DNA of 34,849 nt from Streptomyces albospinus (lineage in GTDB: Bacteria; Actinomycetota; Actinomycetes; Streptomycetales; Streptomycetaceae), in the NCBI RefSeq assembly GCF_014648695.1, contig NZ_BMRP01000064.1:1-34849 (forward strand). Direction: 5' to 3'. Positions within the stretch are counted from its first letter, which is position 1; the number at the start of each line of letters is the position of its first letter. The notes under the pieces are model-generated. The model saw only the letters and a list, made by a program, of their open reading frames with translations. It was not told the origin of the DNA and did not search any database. Below are positions 14,913 through 23,459 of the stretch, one piece after another. A program made the translations under genes and the position numbers.

Positions 14913-15550
14913 GCGCCCTGCCTCCGGTGACCCTGCTGGTGATCGCCAAGGAACCCGTGCCCGGCCGCGTCAAGACCCGGCTCACCCCGCCCTACACGTC
15001 CCAGGAAGCAGCCACCCTGGCCGAGGCCGCCCTTACCGACACGCTCCACACCCTGCTTCGAGCCCCCGCACGCCGTCGCGTCCTCGCTCTCGACGGCACC
15101 CCTGGCCCCTGGCTGCCACCCGGCTACGAGGTCGCACCTCAGAGCCCCGGCGGCCTGGACGAGCGGATCGTCGCCGCTTTCGCCCACTGTGACGGTCCGA
15201 CACTTCTGGTCGGGATGGACACCCCGCAACTGACCGCCGACATGATCGCCGACGTCGGCCGGGACGGCCGCGATGCCTGGTTCGGTCCGGCCGCGGACGG
15301 CGGCTTCTGGGCGCTGGGCCTCGCCGATCCCGCCCGGGCTGGTGCCGTGGTCCGCGGGGTGCCGATGTCGACGGACCGCACGGGCGCGATCCAGCGCATC
15401 CGCCTGGTCGAGGCGGGACTGGCCGTGACCGACCTGCCGGTACTGCGCGACGTGGACGTCGCAGCCGACGCCGCAGCGGTCGCCGCCTGCTGTGTACGGG
15501 GCTCCCGCTTCGCCGCCGTCCTCAACTCGATGGCAGAGGTGGTCCGATGA
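14909..15550 (+). CDS. TIGR04282/DUF2064 family glycosyltransferase
   Basis: A 213-aa protein from ATG 14909, overlapping the GT2 stop. It begins TLLVIAKEPVPGRVKTRLTP, the nucleotidyltransferase-like signature of this family (K-x-P-x-x-G-x-x-K-T-R). It continues with LLVGMDTPQLTADMI (where others have GSDxPxL) and WFGPAADGGFWALGL, and ends with TDLPVLRDVDVAADAAAV. The family includes enzymes linked to arsenosugar synthesis in other genomes, yet in actinomycetes it commonly sits beside GT2 enzymes with unknown products. In this operon it could activate or transfer the same sugar as its neighbour. Cytosolic. Confidence 0.88.
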   Translation: MSALPPVTLLVIAKEPVPGRVKTRLTPPYTSQEAATLAEAALTDTLHTLLRAPARRRVLALDGTPGPWLPPGYEVAPQSPGGLDERIVAAFAHCDGPTLLVGMDTPQLTADMIADVGRDGRDAWFGPAADGGFWALGLADPARAGAVVRGVPMSTDRTGAIQRIRLVEAGLAVTDLPVLRDVDVAADAAAVAACCVRGSRFAAVLNSMAEVVR

Positions 15551-16416
15551 GCGGGACGGCGGTCGGCATCGATGCCGCAGTGGCCGAGTGGCCGGAACCG
15601 GCCATGGCGGAGTCCCGGGCGGAGAGCCCGACGGTGGTCATGGCCAGGAACCACATGCCGACGCTCCCCGTCCGCCCCACCGTGCCTGTGGAACCGGGCA
15701 CCCCGTGGATCGACGATCCCTATGCCCACGCTCTGCGCACCGGACGCGGCCCGCTGTTCCTGCGCCGCCTGTCACACCCTGATCGCCCCGACGGCTTCGG
15801 CGAGGAGCACGTGCTGCCGCTGGACGTGGAGCGCTGGTGCGCGCCTGCCGATGCGGCGGACACGAGCGTGCTGCGCCGATGTACGGGCTCCGTCCTGGAC
15901 GTGGGTTGCGGACCGGGACGCATGGTGGCCGCACTGGCCGCCCGCGGCGTACCGGCGTTGGGCGTGGACCTCAGCCGGGACGCCGTGAAGCGCACCCGGC
16001 GCGGTGGTGGCGCCGCCATTCAGCGGTCGGCCTTCGACCGCCTCCCGGGCGAAGGCCGCTGGGGCACCGTGCTGCTGATGGACGGCAACATCGGCATCGG
16101 TGGCGATCCCGTCGCCCTGCTTCTCCGCATGCGCGAACTCATCGCCCCCAGCGGGCTCTTGCTGGCCGAGACCGCCCCGCAGGACGTGGACGAGCGCCTC
16201 ACCGTGTGCGTCGAGGACGCCCACGGCCACCACGGGCGGCCCTTCCCCTGGGCCAGGCTCGGCACCACCGCGCTCCTGAACGCCGCCGACTCCGCCGGCT
16301 GGATCCTGACCGGCAGGTGGACGGCCGGGGAACGCCCGTTCGTGGAACTACGCCTCCGACACGCGAATCGCCCCGACGCGCAGCCCCCGATCACCGAAAG
16401 GCCCCACCACTCATGA
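15547..16416 (+). CDS. Class I SAM-dependent methyltransferase (copy 1)
   Basis: A 289-aa protein from ATG 15547 (ATGA overlap). Residues 1-55 are variable, so a later start is possible. Motif I, VLDVGCGPGRMVAALAARG, is at about 117-135, and the acidic motif II at ALGVDLSRDAV. A segment peculiar to this subfamily, LLMDGNIGIGGDPVALL (about 178-194), is shared with the protein at 20432 (LLADGNIGIGGDPHALV), as are ERW/HRWCA ahead of motif I and ED(A/T)HGH with FPWARLG near the end. The two are clear paralogs. The acceptor is unknown; within the operon a glycolipid or glycan acceptor is plausible. Coupled to GT87 by ATGA. Confidence 0.9.
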   Translation: MSGTAVGIDAAVAEWPEPAMAESRAESPTVVMARNHMPTLPVRPTVPVEPGTPWIDDPYAHALRTGRGPLFLRRLSHPDRPDGFGEEHVLPLDVERWCAPADAADTSVLRRCTGSVLDVGCGPGRMVAALAARGVPALGVDLSRDAVKRTRRGGGAAIQRSAFDRLPGEGRWGTVLLMDGNIGIGGDPVALLLRMRELIAPSGLLLAETAPQDVDERLTVCVEDAHGHHGRPFPWARLGTTALLNAADSAGWILTGRWTAGERPFVELRLRHANRPDAQPPITERPHHS

Positions 16417-17936
16417 CCGACAGCGCCGCAACGCGTTGGTCGGCCCCCCGGCCCGCTGAGCCGTTGCCCGACCACCCCGCACAGCCGGTGAACCGCCGCG
16501 CCGGCCGTACGCGTACCACTCTGACGGTGGCGGTGCTCGTCGCACTCGGCGTAGTCGTCATCGGCACCCTCCACGCCGGCGACAACCAGAGCGCCCCGGG
16601 CCGCCTGCTCGTGGGATACGCCATCGCCTGGGCACTGTTCGCTGCCGGGGTCTGGGCCGTACGCAAGGTCCCCGCGCGCGCCGCGACCTACCTGGTGCTC
16701 GCGGGCTCGGCCGCCGTCGCACTTTCCGGCCTGGCCGCACCGCCCCGCACCAGCGACGACATGTACCGCTACGCCTGGGACGGCCGCGTGCAGGCGGCCG
16801 GTATCTCCCCCTATGCCCACCCGCCGGCCACCCCCCAACTCGCCCACCTGCGGGACGAGTGGCTGTTTCCCACCCATGGAGCCTGCGACGGCTGGGGACT
16901 GAGGCGCACCGACAGCGGGGCGTGCGTCCGCATCAACCGGCCCACCGTGCCGACGATCTACCCGCCCGTCGCGGAGGGCTGGTTCCTCGCCGTCCACACC
17001 CTCTCGCCACCGGGTACTCGTCACAAGCCGCTCCAAGTGGGCGGCGCGATACTGGCGTTCGGCACCACCGTCGCCCTGCTCGCCGTCCTGCGACGACGCG
17101 GCGACCCGCAACGGGCCCCTGCCCGGGCTGCACTGTGGGGCTGGTGCCCGGCCGTCCCTTTCGAGGCCGTCAACAACGCCCACATCGACACCCTCGGCGT
17201 CCTGCTCACCGTGCTGGCACTCGGCTCCGCCACCGCCGGGGCGCGCCGCGGCGCCCTGCTCGGCGCGGCCATCGCGGTCAAACTGCTGCCCGTACTGGCG
17301 CTGCCCGGCGCCCTGTCCGGACAGCGCAGCGCGCGACGCATCGGGCGCGTGGCGGCGGCTGCCCTCGGCGCGGTCGCGCTCGCCTACCTGCCCTACGTTC
17401 TGGTCTCCGGTGCCAGCGTCCTCGGCTATCTCCCCGGCTACCTGAACGAAGAGGGCTACGAACCCGGCAACGTACGCCGCTTCGCATTGCTACGGCTGAT
17501 CATGCCGGACTCGACCGCCGGAATCACCGCTGTTGTCCTGCTCGCGCTGACGGCCCTGTTCGTATGGTGGCGCGGCGACCCGACACGCCCCTGGAGCGGT
17601 GCCCTCCTTCTGACCGGCACGGCTCTGCTGCTGTTCTCGCCCAACTACCCCTGGTACTCCATGCTCGTCATCGCCCTCGCGGCCCTGGACGGCCGCTGGG
17701 AGTGGCTCGCCGTAACACTCGCCGGCACGGTCCTCTACCTCGCCGGGCGACTGTTGCCCGGATTCCCTTTGCAGGCATGGGCCTACGGCGCTGCCGCTCT
17801 CACTGTGGCACTGGGTGCCTGCCTGAGAGGCATGAGGCCAACGCAGCCCTTGCTGATCGGCCGTGAGGCGGTCGGGCGAGCGAGAGTCGGCAGCCTGATC
17901 GGCCGGGTCCGGCAACAGCTTCCGCCTCGCCCTTGA
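16413..17936 (+). CDS. GT87/DUF2029-type membrane mannosyltransferase-like protein
   Basis: A 507-aa polytopic protein from ATG 16413. About ten or more helices begin at residue 36 (TTLTVAVLVALGVVVIGTL). The first extracytoplasmic loop holds TSDDMYRYAWDGRVQAAG with the acidic pair D115/D116, followed by SPYAHPP. These are the hallmarks of GT-C enzymes that use polyprenyl-phosphate sugars (GT87, alpha-mannosyltransferase type). NNAHIDTLGVLLTVLALG and LFSPNYPWYSMLVIAL are further family segments. It would take the lipid-linked sugar made by the GT2 partner and transfer it outside the membrane. The last 25 or so residues (GREAVGRARVGSLIGRVRQQ...) run into an IS5-like relic, so the natural C-terminus may have been replaced. 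Confidence 0.88.
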   Translation: MTDSAATRWSAPRPAEPLPDHPAQPVNRRAGRTRTTLTVAVLVALGVVVIGTLHAGDNQSAPGRLLVGYAIAWALFAAGVWAVRKVPARAATYLVLAGSAAVALSGLAAPPRTSDDMYRYAWDGRVQAAGISPYAHPPATPQLAHLRDEWLFPTHGACDGWGLRRTDSGACVRINRPTVPTIYPPVAEGWFLAVHTLSPPGTRHKPLQVGGAILAFGTTVALLAVLRRRGDPQRAPARAALWGWCPAVPFEAVNNAHIDTLGVLLTVLALGSATAGARRGALLGAAIAVKLLPVLALPGALSGQRSARRIGRVAAAALGAVALAYLPYVLVSGASVLGYLPGYLNEEGYEPGNVRRFALLRLIMPDSTAGITAVVLLALTALFVWWRGDPTRPWSGALLLTGTALLLFSPNYPWYSMLVIALAALDGRWEWLAVTLAGTVLYLAGRLLPGFPLQAWAYGAAALTVALGACLRGMRPTQPLLIGREAVGRARVGSLIGRVRQQLPPRP

Positions 17937-18020
17937 GATCGTCGAACGCACCGCGACGGCGCCACTGGATTCGTGGTGATCCCGCGCAGGTGGGTGGTGG
18001 TCAGAGGCACCTGGAGGAGG
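17918..18020 (+). pseudogene. IS5-family transposase C-terminal relic
   Basis: Across one frameshift the plus strand reads RLALEIVERTATA followed by TGFVVIPRRWVVVRGTW. This is the IS5-type pattern LxLEIVKRtd...GFVVLPRRWVVERTxxWL that precedes the last catalytic Glu region. Only about 35 residues are recognisable and the frame is broken, so it is dead. It begins inside the 3' end of the GT87 gene. Confidence 0.6.
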
Positions 18021-18507
18021 CAACCCCGGCCACATGCACGCAAGCGGCGCAGGGGTGACCAGGGGGCCTGAGCTGCATGGTGCTGGGATGGAGCGCGCGT
18101 GCTGGGACCGCGCTGGGAGACCCCTCCAGAAACACGATTCCGTCGTCGAGAGACCAAGAGGGATCCGGTGCATGAGAGAGCGGACCCGGTTGAAGAAGAT
18201 GCAGTACCGAGCCGACCTCCTCGACGGCTTCATCGCCGAGACCGGACTCAACCTCACCCCGTCCTAACCATCACCCCAACACGCAATCCTCAGTTGTCGC
18301 GCCTGGGGGGGGGACAGCCGGGTTGCACCGTTCGGCTGGTGGTGTGCGCCCACACGAGTGTGAGCGGGGGCCGTGATCACGTTAGGCGCGTGTAATCGAC
18401 TGCGGCAGTGACATTTTTGGTTGTTCCACCGGATCTGTACGGGAAGCACCTCTGCGGCTGATCGCTCATCTTGGGGGAGTGGGCTCTGAAGAGGGAGGAG
18501 ACGGCTG
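18021..18507. other. Intergenic region without a convincing gene
   Basis: Between the IS5 relic and the second oxidoreductase I see one short ending, MQYRADLLDGFIAETGL before a TAA at 18265-18267, which might be another transposase tail but is too short to assign. A run of nine G at 18305-18313 and CACACGAGTGTG (18351-18362) are the only other structures. The promoter of the 18508 gene should lie near the 3' end, with GGGAGGAGAC as its ribosome site. Confidence 0.4.
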
Positions 18508-19929
18508 ATGGACAGTGGCGGACGGCCATCAGTTTCCGGCTCCTCCGCGGAACGGGACGAGGCGCACGTGCGGCGGCGTATGGGGCGGATCGGCGCCGCT
18601 GCGGCGGCCCGTGCCGCAGCGGCCGTCGCTCATGGCCGGGCCATCGCGCGGCGGATCAGACAGACGCCCCCGCCGCCGGGGCCCTTCCGCCCCGAGTTCT
18701 GGCGCAGTCCCCTCCGCGGTCCCTGGCTGACGTCGGTGTTCGGCCTGATGCTGCTGATCGGCATCCCGCTGTTGTTCGTGACCGGACTGCTGTCCTACGC
18801 CGCCTACAACCCGGGACTGAGCCCCCTCAACGACAAGACCCCCGACAAGGGTGTGCTGGGTTTCTACCTCTTCTCCTGGCCCACGCACCCCTACTGGCTG
18901 TACCGGCTGACTCAGGGCGTGCATGTCACGCTGGGTGTGGTCCTTGTGCCGGTGCTGCTGGCCAAGTTGTGGTCGGTGATCCCCAAGCTGTTCGAGTGGC
19001 TGCCGGTGCGCTCCGTCGCGCACGGGCTGGAGCGGCTGTCTCTGCTGATGCTGGTCGGCGGGGTCATCTTCGAGTTCGTCACCGGCATCCTCAACATCCA
19101 GCTCTACTACGTCTTCCCTGGATCGTTCTATCGTCTGCACTTCTATGGCGCCTGGGTGTTCATCGCCGCCTTCGTCGTTCACGTATGCCTCAAACTCGGC
19201 CGGATGACGAGTGCCCTGCGCTCTCGCAGCCTGAGTGCCGAACTGCGCACCGACCTGGCCCACACCCGGCCGGAGCCCCCGGACCCCGACGGCTTGGTGG
19301 CGGCCGCCCCCGCCCCGGCGACGATGACCCGCCGCGGCGCGGTGGGCATGGTGGGAGCGGGATCGCTGCTCTTCCTCGTCGTGACCGCCGGACAGAGCAT
19401 CGGCGGGTGGCTGCGCGGCACCGCGCTCCTCGCGCCGCACAACCGTGACCCGGGCAGTGGCCCGAACAGCTTCCAGATCAACAAGTCGGCGGCGGCCGTC
19501 GGTGTCACCCCCGCAGTCGTGGGCCCCACCTGGCGGCTGGAGATCCACGGCCACGGACCGGCACGGGTCTTCACACGCGAGCAGCTTCTGACGATGCCCC
19601 AGCACGCCGCCGCACTGCCGATCGCCTGCGTGGAGGGGTGGTCCACCGATGACCAGCACTGGAGCGGCCTGCGGCTGGCCGACCTCGCCGCCCTGGCCGG
19701 CATGCCCGACGCCGGAAGCGTCCTGGTCGAATCCCTCCAGCCCGCCGGCTCGTTCACCAAGGTGGTGCTGCGGGGCAACCAGGTCCACGACCCCCGAGCC
19801 CTGCTCGCGCTGCGTGTCAACGGGGCGGACCTCTCCCTCGACCACGGCTATCCGGCCCGCGTCATCGTCCCGGCCAATCCGGGTGTGAACAACACCAAGT
19901 GGGTGCACCGGCTCACCTTCAGGACGTGA
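18508..19929 (+). CDS. Molybdopterin-dependent oxidoreductase with N-terminal cytochrome b-like membrane domain (copy 2)
   Basis: A 473-aa paralog of the protein at 8999, from ATG 18508 with GGGAGGAG upstream. It has an extra N-terminal 70 residues (Ala/Arg-rich, then a Pro run) before the membrane domain (about 74-230), where LTQGVHVTLGVVLVPVLLAK, KLFEWLPVRSVAHGLERLSL and FYRLHFYGAW match copy 1, including the candidate haem histidines. The Moco domain (about 315-473) keeps PIACVEGWSTDDQHWSGLRL with C374 and LSLDHGYPARVIVPANPG. The linker has one extra helix (GAVGMVGAGSLLFLVVTA). Membrane-bound electron transfer with an unknown substrate. It leads a three-gene set with the small membrane protein and methyltransferase. 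Confidence 0.9.
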   Translation: MDSGGRPSVSGSSAERDEAHVRRRMGRIGAAAAARAAAAVAHGRAIARRIRQTPPPPGPFRPEFWRSPLRGPWLTSVFGLMLLIGIPLLFVTGLLSYAAYNPGLSPLNDKTPDKGVLGFYLFSWPTHPYWLYRLTQGVHVTLGVVLVPVLLAKLWSVIPKLFEWLPVRSVAHGLERLSLLMLVGGVIFEFVTGILNIQLYYVFPGSFYRLHFYGAWVFIAAFVVHVCLKLGRMTSALRSRSLSAELRTDLAHTRPEPPDPDGLVAAAPAPATMTRRGAVGMVGAGSLLFLVVTAGQSIGGWLRGTALLAPHNRDPGSGPNSFQINKSAAAVGVTPAVVGPTWRLEIHGHGPARVFTREQLLTMPQHAAALPIACVEGWSTDDQHWSGLRLADLAALAGMPDAGSVLVESLQPAGSFTKVVLRGNQVHDPRALLALRVNGADLSLDHGYPARVIVPANPGVNNTKWVHRLTFRT

Positions 19930-19931
19930 CC

Positions 19932-20435
19932 ATGGCACGCTTCGTCCGCTGGTACGGCTCCGGACCGCTGCACCTTCTCGTCCTGATCTGCTCTTTCGCC
20001 CTCACCGGCTACGCCTTCGTGCGCCTGTTCGCTGTCGGGCCGATCGAGGTGGCGATCTGGTTCGTGGGCGCGGCGATCCTCCACGACCTGATCCTGCTGC
20101 CGCTGTACTCGCTCGCCGACCTGACGGCCCACTCCGTACTGCGGCACCGCCCTGCTCGCGTACCGCAGGTGCTGTGGATCAACTACCTGCGCGTACCCAC
20201 ATTCTTTTCCGGTGCGCTGCTGCTTGTGTGGTTCCCCCTCATCCTCGATCTGGCGGTCCCGTACCAAGGCGCCGCCCGGTTGCCCGAGGGCGTCTACCTC
20301 GGCCGATGGTTGGCGATCACAGGTGTGCTGTTCGGCGCGTCCGCGCTGGCCCTCGCCGTCAAACTGGGCCGCATCCGGCGAGCCGCCCGCGCCGACGAGG
20401 AACGGCCCCCACCCGGCCACGACGCCAAGCCGTGA
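19932..20435 (+). CDS. Membrane protein, partner of oxidoreductase copy 2
   Basis: A 167-aa protein from ATG 19932, two bases after the oxidoreductase stop. Four hydrophobic helices: LLVLICSFALTGYAFVRLF, VAIWFVGAAILHDLILLPLY, FFSGALLLVWFPLILDLAV and WLAITGVLFGASALALAV, then a charged C-terminus. FVGAAILHDLILLP resembles the LGGAVVLHDALIAP motif of the smaller protein after copy 1, and a histidine in a helix could bind haem or quinone. I do not know a named family. Its stop overlaps the methyltransferase start (GTGA). Confidence 0.82.
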   Translation: MARFVRWYGSGPLHLLVLICSFALTGYAFVRLFAVGPIEVAIWFVGAAILHDLILLPLYSLADLTAHSVLRHRPARVPQVLWINYLRVPTFFSGALLLVWFPLILDLAVPYQGAARLPEGVYLGRWLAITGVLFGASALALAVKLGRIRRAARADEERPPPGHDAKP

Positions 20436-21160
20436 CGACCGAGGAGAACCGGCCGCACTCCGGACACGAGGACCCCTACGCACTGGCCCTGCAAAGCGGT
20501 CGCGCGCCGGCCTATCTTCGGTTGGCGGACGGGCGCCGGACCCGGCTGCCGGTGCACCGCTGGTGCGCGCAGCCCACCAGGGCCGACCGGACCCTGATGG
20601 AGCGCTGTGTCGGCCCCGTGCTCGACGTCGGCTGCGGACCGGGCCGACTGTGCAGGGCACTCCTTCGCCAAGGCGTCTTCGCCCTCGGTATCGACGTCGC
20701 ACCCCACGCGGTCGCCCGGACCATCGCCCTCGGTGGGACCGCACAGTGCCGGTCGGTCTTCGACCCGCTTCCCGGCGAGGGAGACTGGCAGACCCTCCTG
20801 CTCGCCGACGGGAACATCGGCATCGGCGGCGACCCGCACGCCCTGGTGCGCCGCTGCGCCCACCTCATCTCCCCGATGGGTGTCCTGCTCGTCGAGGTCG
20901 ACGACAACGACGTCGAGGAACGCTGCACAGCCTGGTTCGAAGACACCCACGGCCACCGCGGCCCGCCATTCCCTTGGGCGCGGCTGGGGGCGCCGGCGCT
21001 CCGCCGCATCACCGACGACCTCGGCCTCAGCGTCACCGACCAGTGGAAGAGCGGCCCCCGCAGCTTCCTCGCCCTCGGCCGCCCGGGCTCATCCCCGGGC
21101 GGGCGCGCCCGACGCGGGGAGAGCGATGTCGTGACGAGGACACCAGCCGCGTGGCGGTGA
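20432..21160 (+). CDS. Class I SAM-dependent methyltransferase (copy 2)
   Basis: A 242-aa paralog of the 15547 protein, from GTG 20432. DPYALALQSGR near the start matches DPYAHALRTGR of copy 1. Motif I is VLDVGCGPGRLCRALLRQG (about 63-81), then ALGIDVAPHAV, FDPLPGEGDWQTLLLADG, NIGIGGDP, EDTHGHRGPPFPWARLG. It is coupled to the membrane protein and oxidoreductase, while copy 1 is coupled to glycosyltransferases, so the same enzyme type serves both modules. Similarity to copy 1 ends at SFLALGRP; the remaining residues are encoded by a hairpin (21080-21101) and the sequence after it, suggesting an extended C-terminus. Acceptor unknown. Confidence 0.88.
   Translation: MTTEENRPHSGHEDPYALALQSGRAPAYLRLADGRRTRLPVHRWCAQPTRADRTLMERCVGPVLDVGCGPGRLCRALLRQGVFALGIDVAPHAVARTIALGGTAQCRSVFDPLPGEGDWQTLLLADGNIGIGGDPHALVRRCAHLISPMGVLLVEVDDNDVEERCTAWFEDTHGHRGPPFPWARLGAPALRRITDDLGLSVTDQWKSGPRSFLALGRPGSSPGGRARRGESDVVTRTPAAWR
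21080..21101 (+). terminator. Hairpin inside the methyltransferase 3' end
   Basis: CGCCCGGG and CCCGGGCG form an 8-bp perfect stem with a 6-nt loop, located just after the codons for the last conserved residues and before the stop at 21158-21160. It looks like the original terminator of this three-gene unit, now lying within the reading frame. Confidence 0.5.
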
Positions 21161-21385
21161 CGAGTCGAGCGGGTGGCAGGGCCGGGCCGCCACCCTGCCA
21201 GGGCAACCGCCTGCGGCGGGACGTGCGCTCCGCGGACCGTGCTGCTTGAGTGAGGTGAACCCGACGCGCAGGGAGGCTGTGATGGACGACCCGCCGGTTC
21301 CCGGAGCGGCCTGCGTCGAGGGCGACTACCCGGGTCGTTCAGGTCCGGCCGCGTCGCCAGGCCGGAACGGGATGGGCCGTGGCCG

Positions 21386-23218
21386 GTGAGCACGCGACCT
21401 ATCGGTGATCACGCCCTGCTTTCCGACTGCCGCTCGGCCGCCCTGGTCACCTCCGACGGTTCGGTGGACTGGCTGTGCCTTCCCCGCTTCGACAGCCCGG
21501 CGATCTTCGCCCGCCTCCTCGACGAGAACGCCGGCCACTGGTCCATCCGCCCCGCCGGACCCGCCGACGTCAGCCGCCGCTACGTCGAGCAGACCCTTGT
21601 ACTGGAGACGACCTTCCGCACGACCGGAGGAACAGCCGTCCTGCGCGACGCGCTCGCCCTGGGACGGCGTGAACGCGGACACGCACTCGGCACCGCCTCC
21701 CCTGGAACCCTCCTACGGCAGATCACCTGCACCGAAGGACAGGTGCCTGTCGAGATCGCCTATGCGCCGCGCCCGGAGTTCGGGCTCGTCCACCCGCTCC
21801 TCTCACCCGTCGGGGGCGGGCTCGCCGCCTACGGGGGCGCCCACGTACTGCTGCTGTCGAGCCCCGTGGACCTTGCGGTGAGTGGTTCCACCGCGCACGG
21901 CCGGATCACGCTGCGGGCGTCGGACCGTCTCGGATTCGCCCTGCACATCGGGCCGGCCTGGGGAAGCGAGCCCGCGCCCTGGGGTTCGCGACGCATCCGC
22001 CGACGTCTCAACGACACCGCCGAGGGCTGGCGTTCGTGGTCCCGGCTCCACCGCGGCTACGTCGGGCCCTGGCAGGTCGAGGTGGGCCACAGCGGACGCG
22101 TGCTGCGCGCGCTGACCTTCGCTCCTACGGGAGCCATCGTCGCCGCGGCCACCACCTCCCTGCCCGAACGCTCGGGCGGGACACGCAACTGGGACTACCG
22201 CTACACCTGGGTCCGCGACGCCAGCTTCACCCTGCAGGCACTGGCCACCGCCGCCTGTGAGAAGGAGAAGGACAAGTTCTTCGACTTCCTCGCCCGAGCC
22301 GCGGCAACCCAGCTCCAACGGGGCGTGGATCTGCAGATCATGTACGGCATCGGCGGCGAACGCGACCTGAGCGAGCGGGTCCTGCCCCACCTGGCCGGCT
22401 GGCGCAACAGCACCCCCGTGCGTACCGGCAACGACGCATGGCGCCAACGCCAACTCGACGTCTACGGCGAACTCCTCGACGCGGCCCACCAGACCCTCCC
22501 GCCCGGCGGGAGCCTCGACCCGCCCACCCGGGACTTCCTGCTCCAAGCGGCCGAGACGGCCGCGAGCCGCTGGACCGAACCCGACCAGGGCATCTGGGAG
22601 AGACGCGGGCCGAGCAGGCACTTCCTGCACTCGAAACTGATGTGCTGGGTAGCCCTGGATCGCGCGATCGCCATGGCCCCCGCCCTTCGGGCCGACGCAC
22701 ACGTACCCCACTGGCGGAGCGAGCGTGACCGGATCCGCCAAGCCATCGAACAGCGAGGATGGAACCCCCGGCTGAGCGCCTTCACCCAGGCATTCGAAAG
22801 CGACGACCTTGACGCCTCGTCACTCATGCTCCCCATCGTCGGCTTCCTGCCCCCGCACGATCGCCGCGTCCAGTCCACCGTGCTGGCGATCGCCACTCAC
22901 CTCACCGACCCGGGCGGCCTGGTCCGCCGCTACCGCGGCGACGAGATCGAGGAAGAGGAGGGAACCTTCCTGCTGTGCACCTTCTGGCTCGCCCACGCCC
23001 TCGCCCTGACCGGCCACACCACCCGCGCACGGCAAGTGTTCCAAACCGCCGTCGCGCACGCCAACGACGTCGGCCTGCTGGCCGAGGAGACCGACTCCAC
23101 CACGGGAGAGGCCCTCGGCAACTTCCCCCAAGCCTTCAGCCACATCGGGCTCATCAACGCCGCCCGAGCCATCCGCGACGCCGAGCGGCAACCCGCAACA
23201 CGAAGAACCGGACACTAA
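21386..23218 (+). CDS. Glycoside hydrolase family 15 protein (trehalase/glucoamylase-like)
   Basis: A 610-aa cytosolic protein from GTG 21386, with the usual layout of actinobacterial GH15 trehalases. The N-terminal beta-sandwich domain (1-240) starts RPIGDHALLSDCRSAALV and SDGSVDWLCLPRFDSPAIF. The (alpha/alpha)6 domain follows with GGTRNWDYRYTWVRDASF (about 265-282), the first catalytic loop. QGIWERRGPSRHFLHSKLMCW holds the general acid Glu, and ETDSTTGEALGNFPQAFSH lies near the second Glu. EIEEEEGTFLLCTFWLAHAL is also typical. Substrate may be trehalose or another alpha-glucoside. It follows the second module but is separated by a 225-bp gap, so it probably has its own promoter. Confidence 0.92.
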   Translation: MSTRPIGDHALLSDCRSAALVTSDGSVDWLCLPRFDSPAIFARLLDENAGHWSIRPAGPADVSRRYVEQTLVLETTFRTTGGTAVLRDALALGRRERGHALGTASPGTLLRQITCTEGQVPVEIAYAPRPEFGLVHPLLSPVGGGLAAYGGAHVLLLSSPVDLAVSGSTAHGRITLRASDRLGFALHIGPAWGSEPAPWGSRRIRRRLNDTAEGWRSWSRLHRGYVGPWQVEVGHSGRVLRALTFAPTGAIVAAATTSLPERSGGTRNWDYRYTWVRDASFTLQALATAACEKEKDKFFDFLARAAATQLQRGVDLQIMYGIGGERDLSERVLPHLAGWRNSTPVRTGNDAWRQRQLDVYGELLDAAHQTLPPGGSLDPPTRDFLLQAAETAASRWTEPDQGIWERRGPSRHFLHSKLMCWVALDRAIAMAPALRADAHVPHWRSERDRIRQAIEQRGWNPRLSAFTQAFESDDLDASSLMLPIVGFLPPHDRRVQSTVLAIATHLTDPGGLVRRYRGDEIEEEEGTFLLCTFWLAHALALTGHTTRARQVFQTAVAHANDVGLLAEETDSTTGEALGNFPQAFSHIGLINAARAIRDAERQPATRRTGH

Positions 23219-23222
23219 CCCC

Positions 23223-23459
23223 CACTGGAGCGACCCCGAAGTCGGCAAGGCGGGGACAGTTCACCTCGGCGGCACGCAGCACGAGATGTTCTGCCAGGAG
23301 ACCCTCACCGCGAAGGGCATCGCCATCGACGAGCCCTTCGTGCTCGTGGTCGGCCCCATGACGGCCGACCTTGGCCGAGGTATGCCTGGCAGATGCCCGG
23401 TGTGGGCGTACGCGCACGTGCCGAACGGCGACACGCGGGACCCGGTTGACTTCATTCGT
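23223..23459 (+). pseudogene. Fragment of a phytoene-desaturase-like FAD oxidoreductase
   Basis: One frame gives KAGTVHLGGTQHEMFCQETL, then IDEPFVLVVGPMTADLG and PVWAYAHVPNGDTRDPVDFI. This follows a segment of phytoene-desaturase-like proteins: GTVHLGGTxxE ... RPFVLVxQPSLxDxxRAPxGxHxxWAYCHVPNGS. Only about 75 internal residues exist; neither the N-terminal FAD-binding GxGxxG nor the C-terminus is present, so it is a remnant. Confidence 0.55.

Noticed and set aside
18034..18267. Short frame ending MQYRADLLDGFIAETGL
   Set aside because: The ending resembles a transposase tail, but no other motif, start or terminal repeat supports it, so I only mention it in the intergenic entry.
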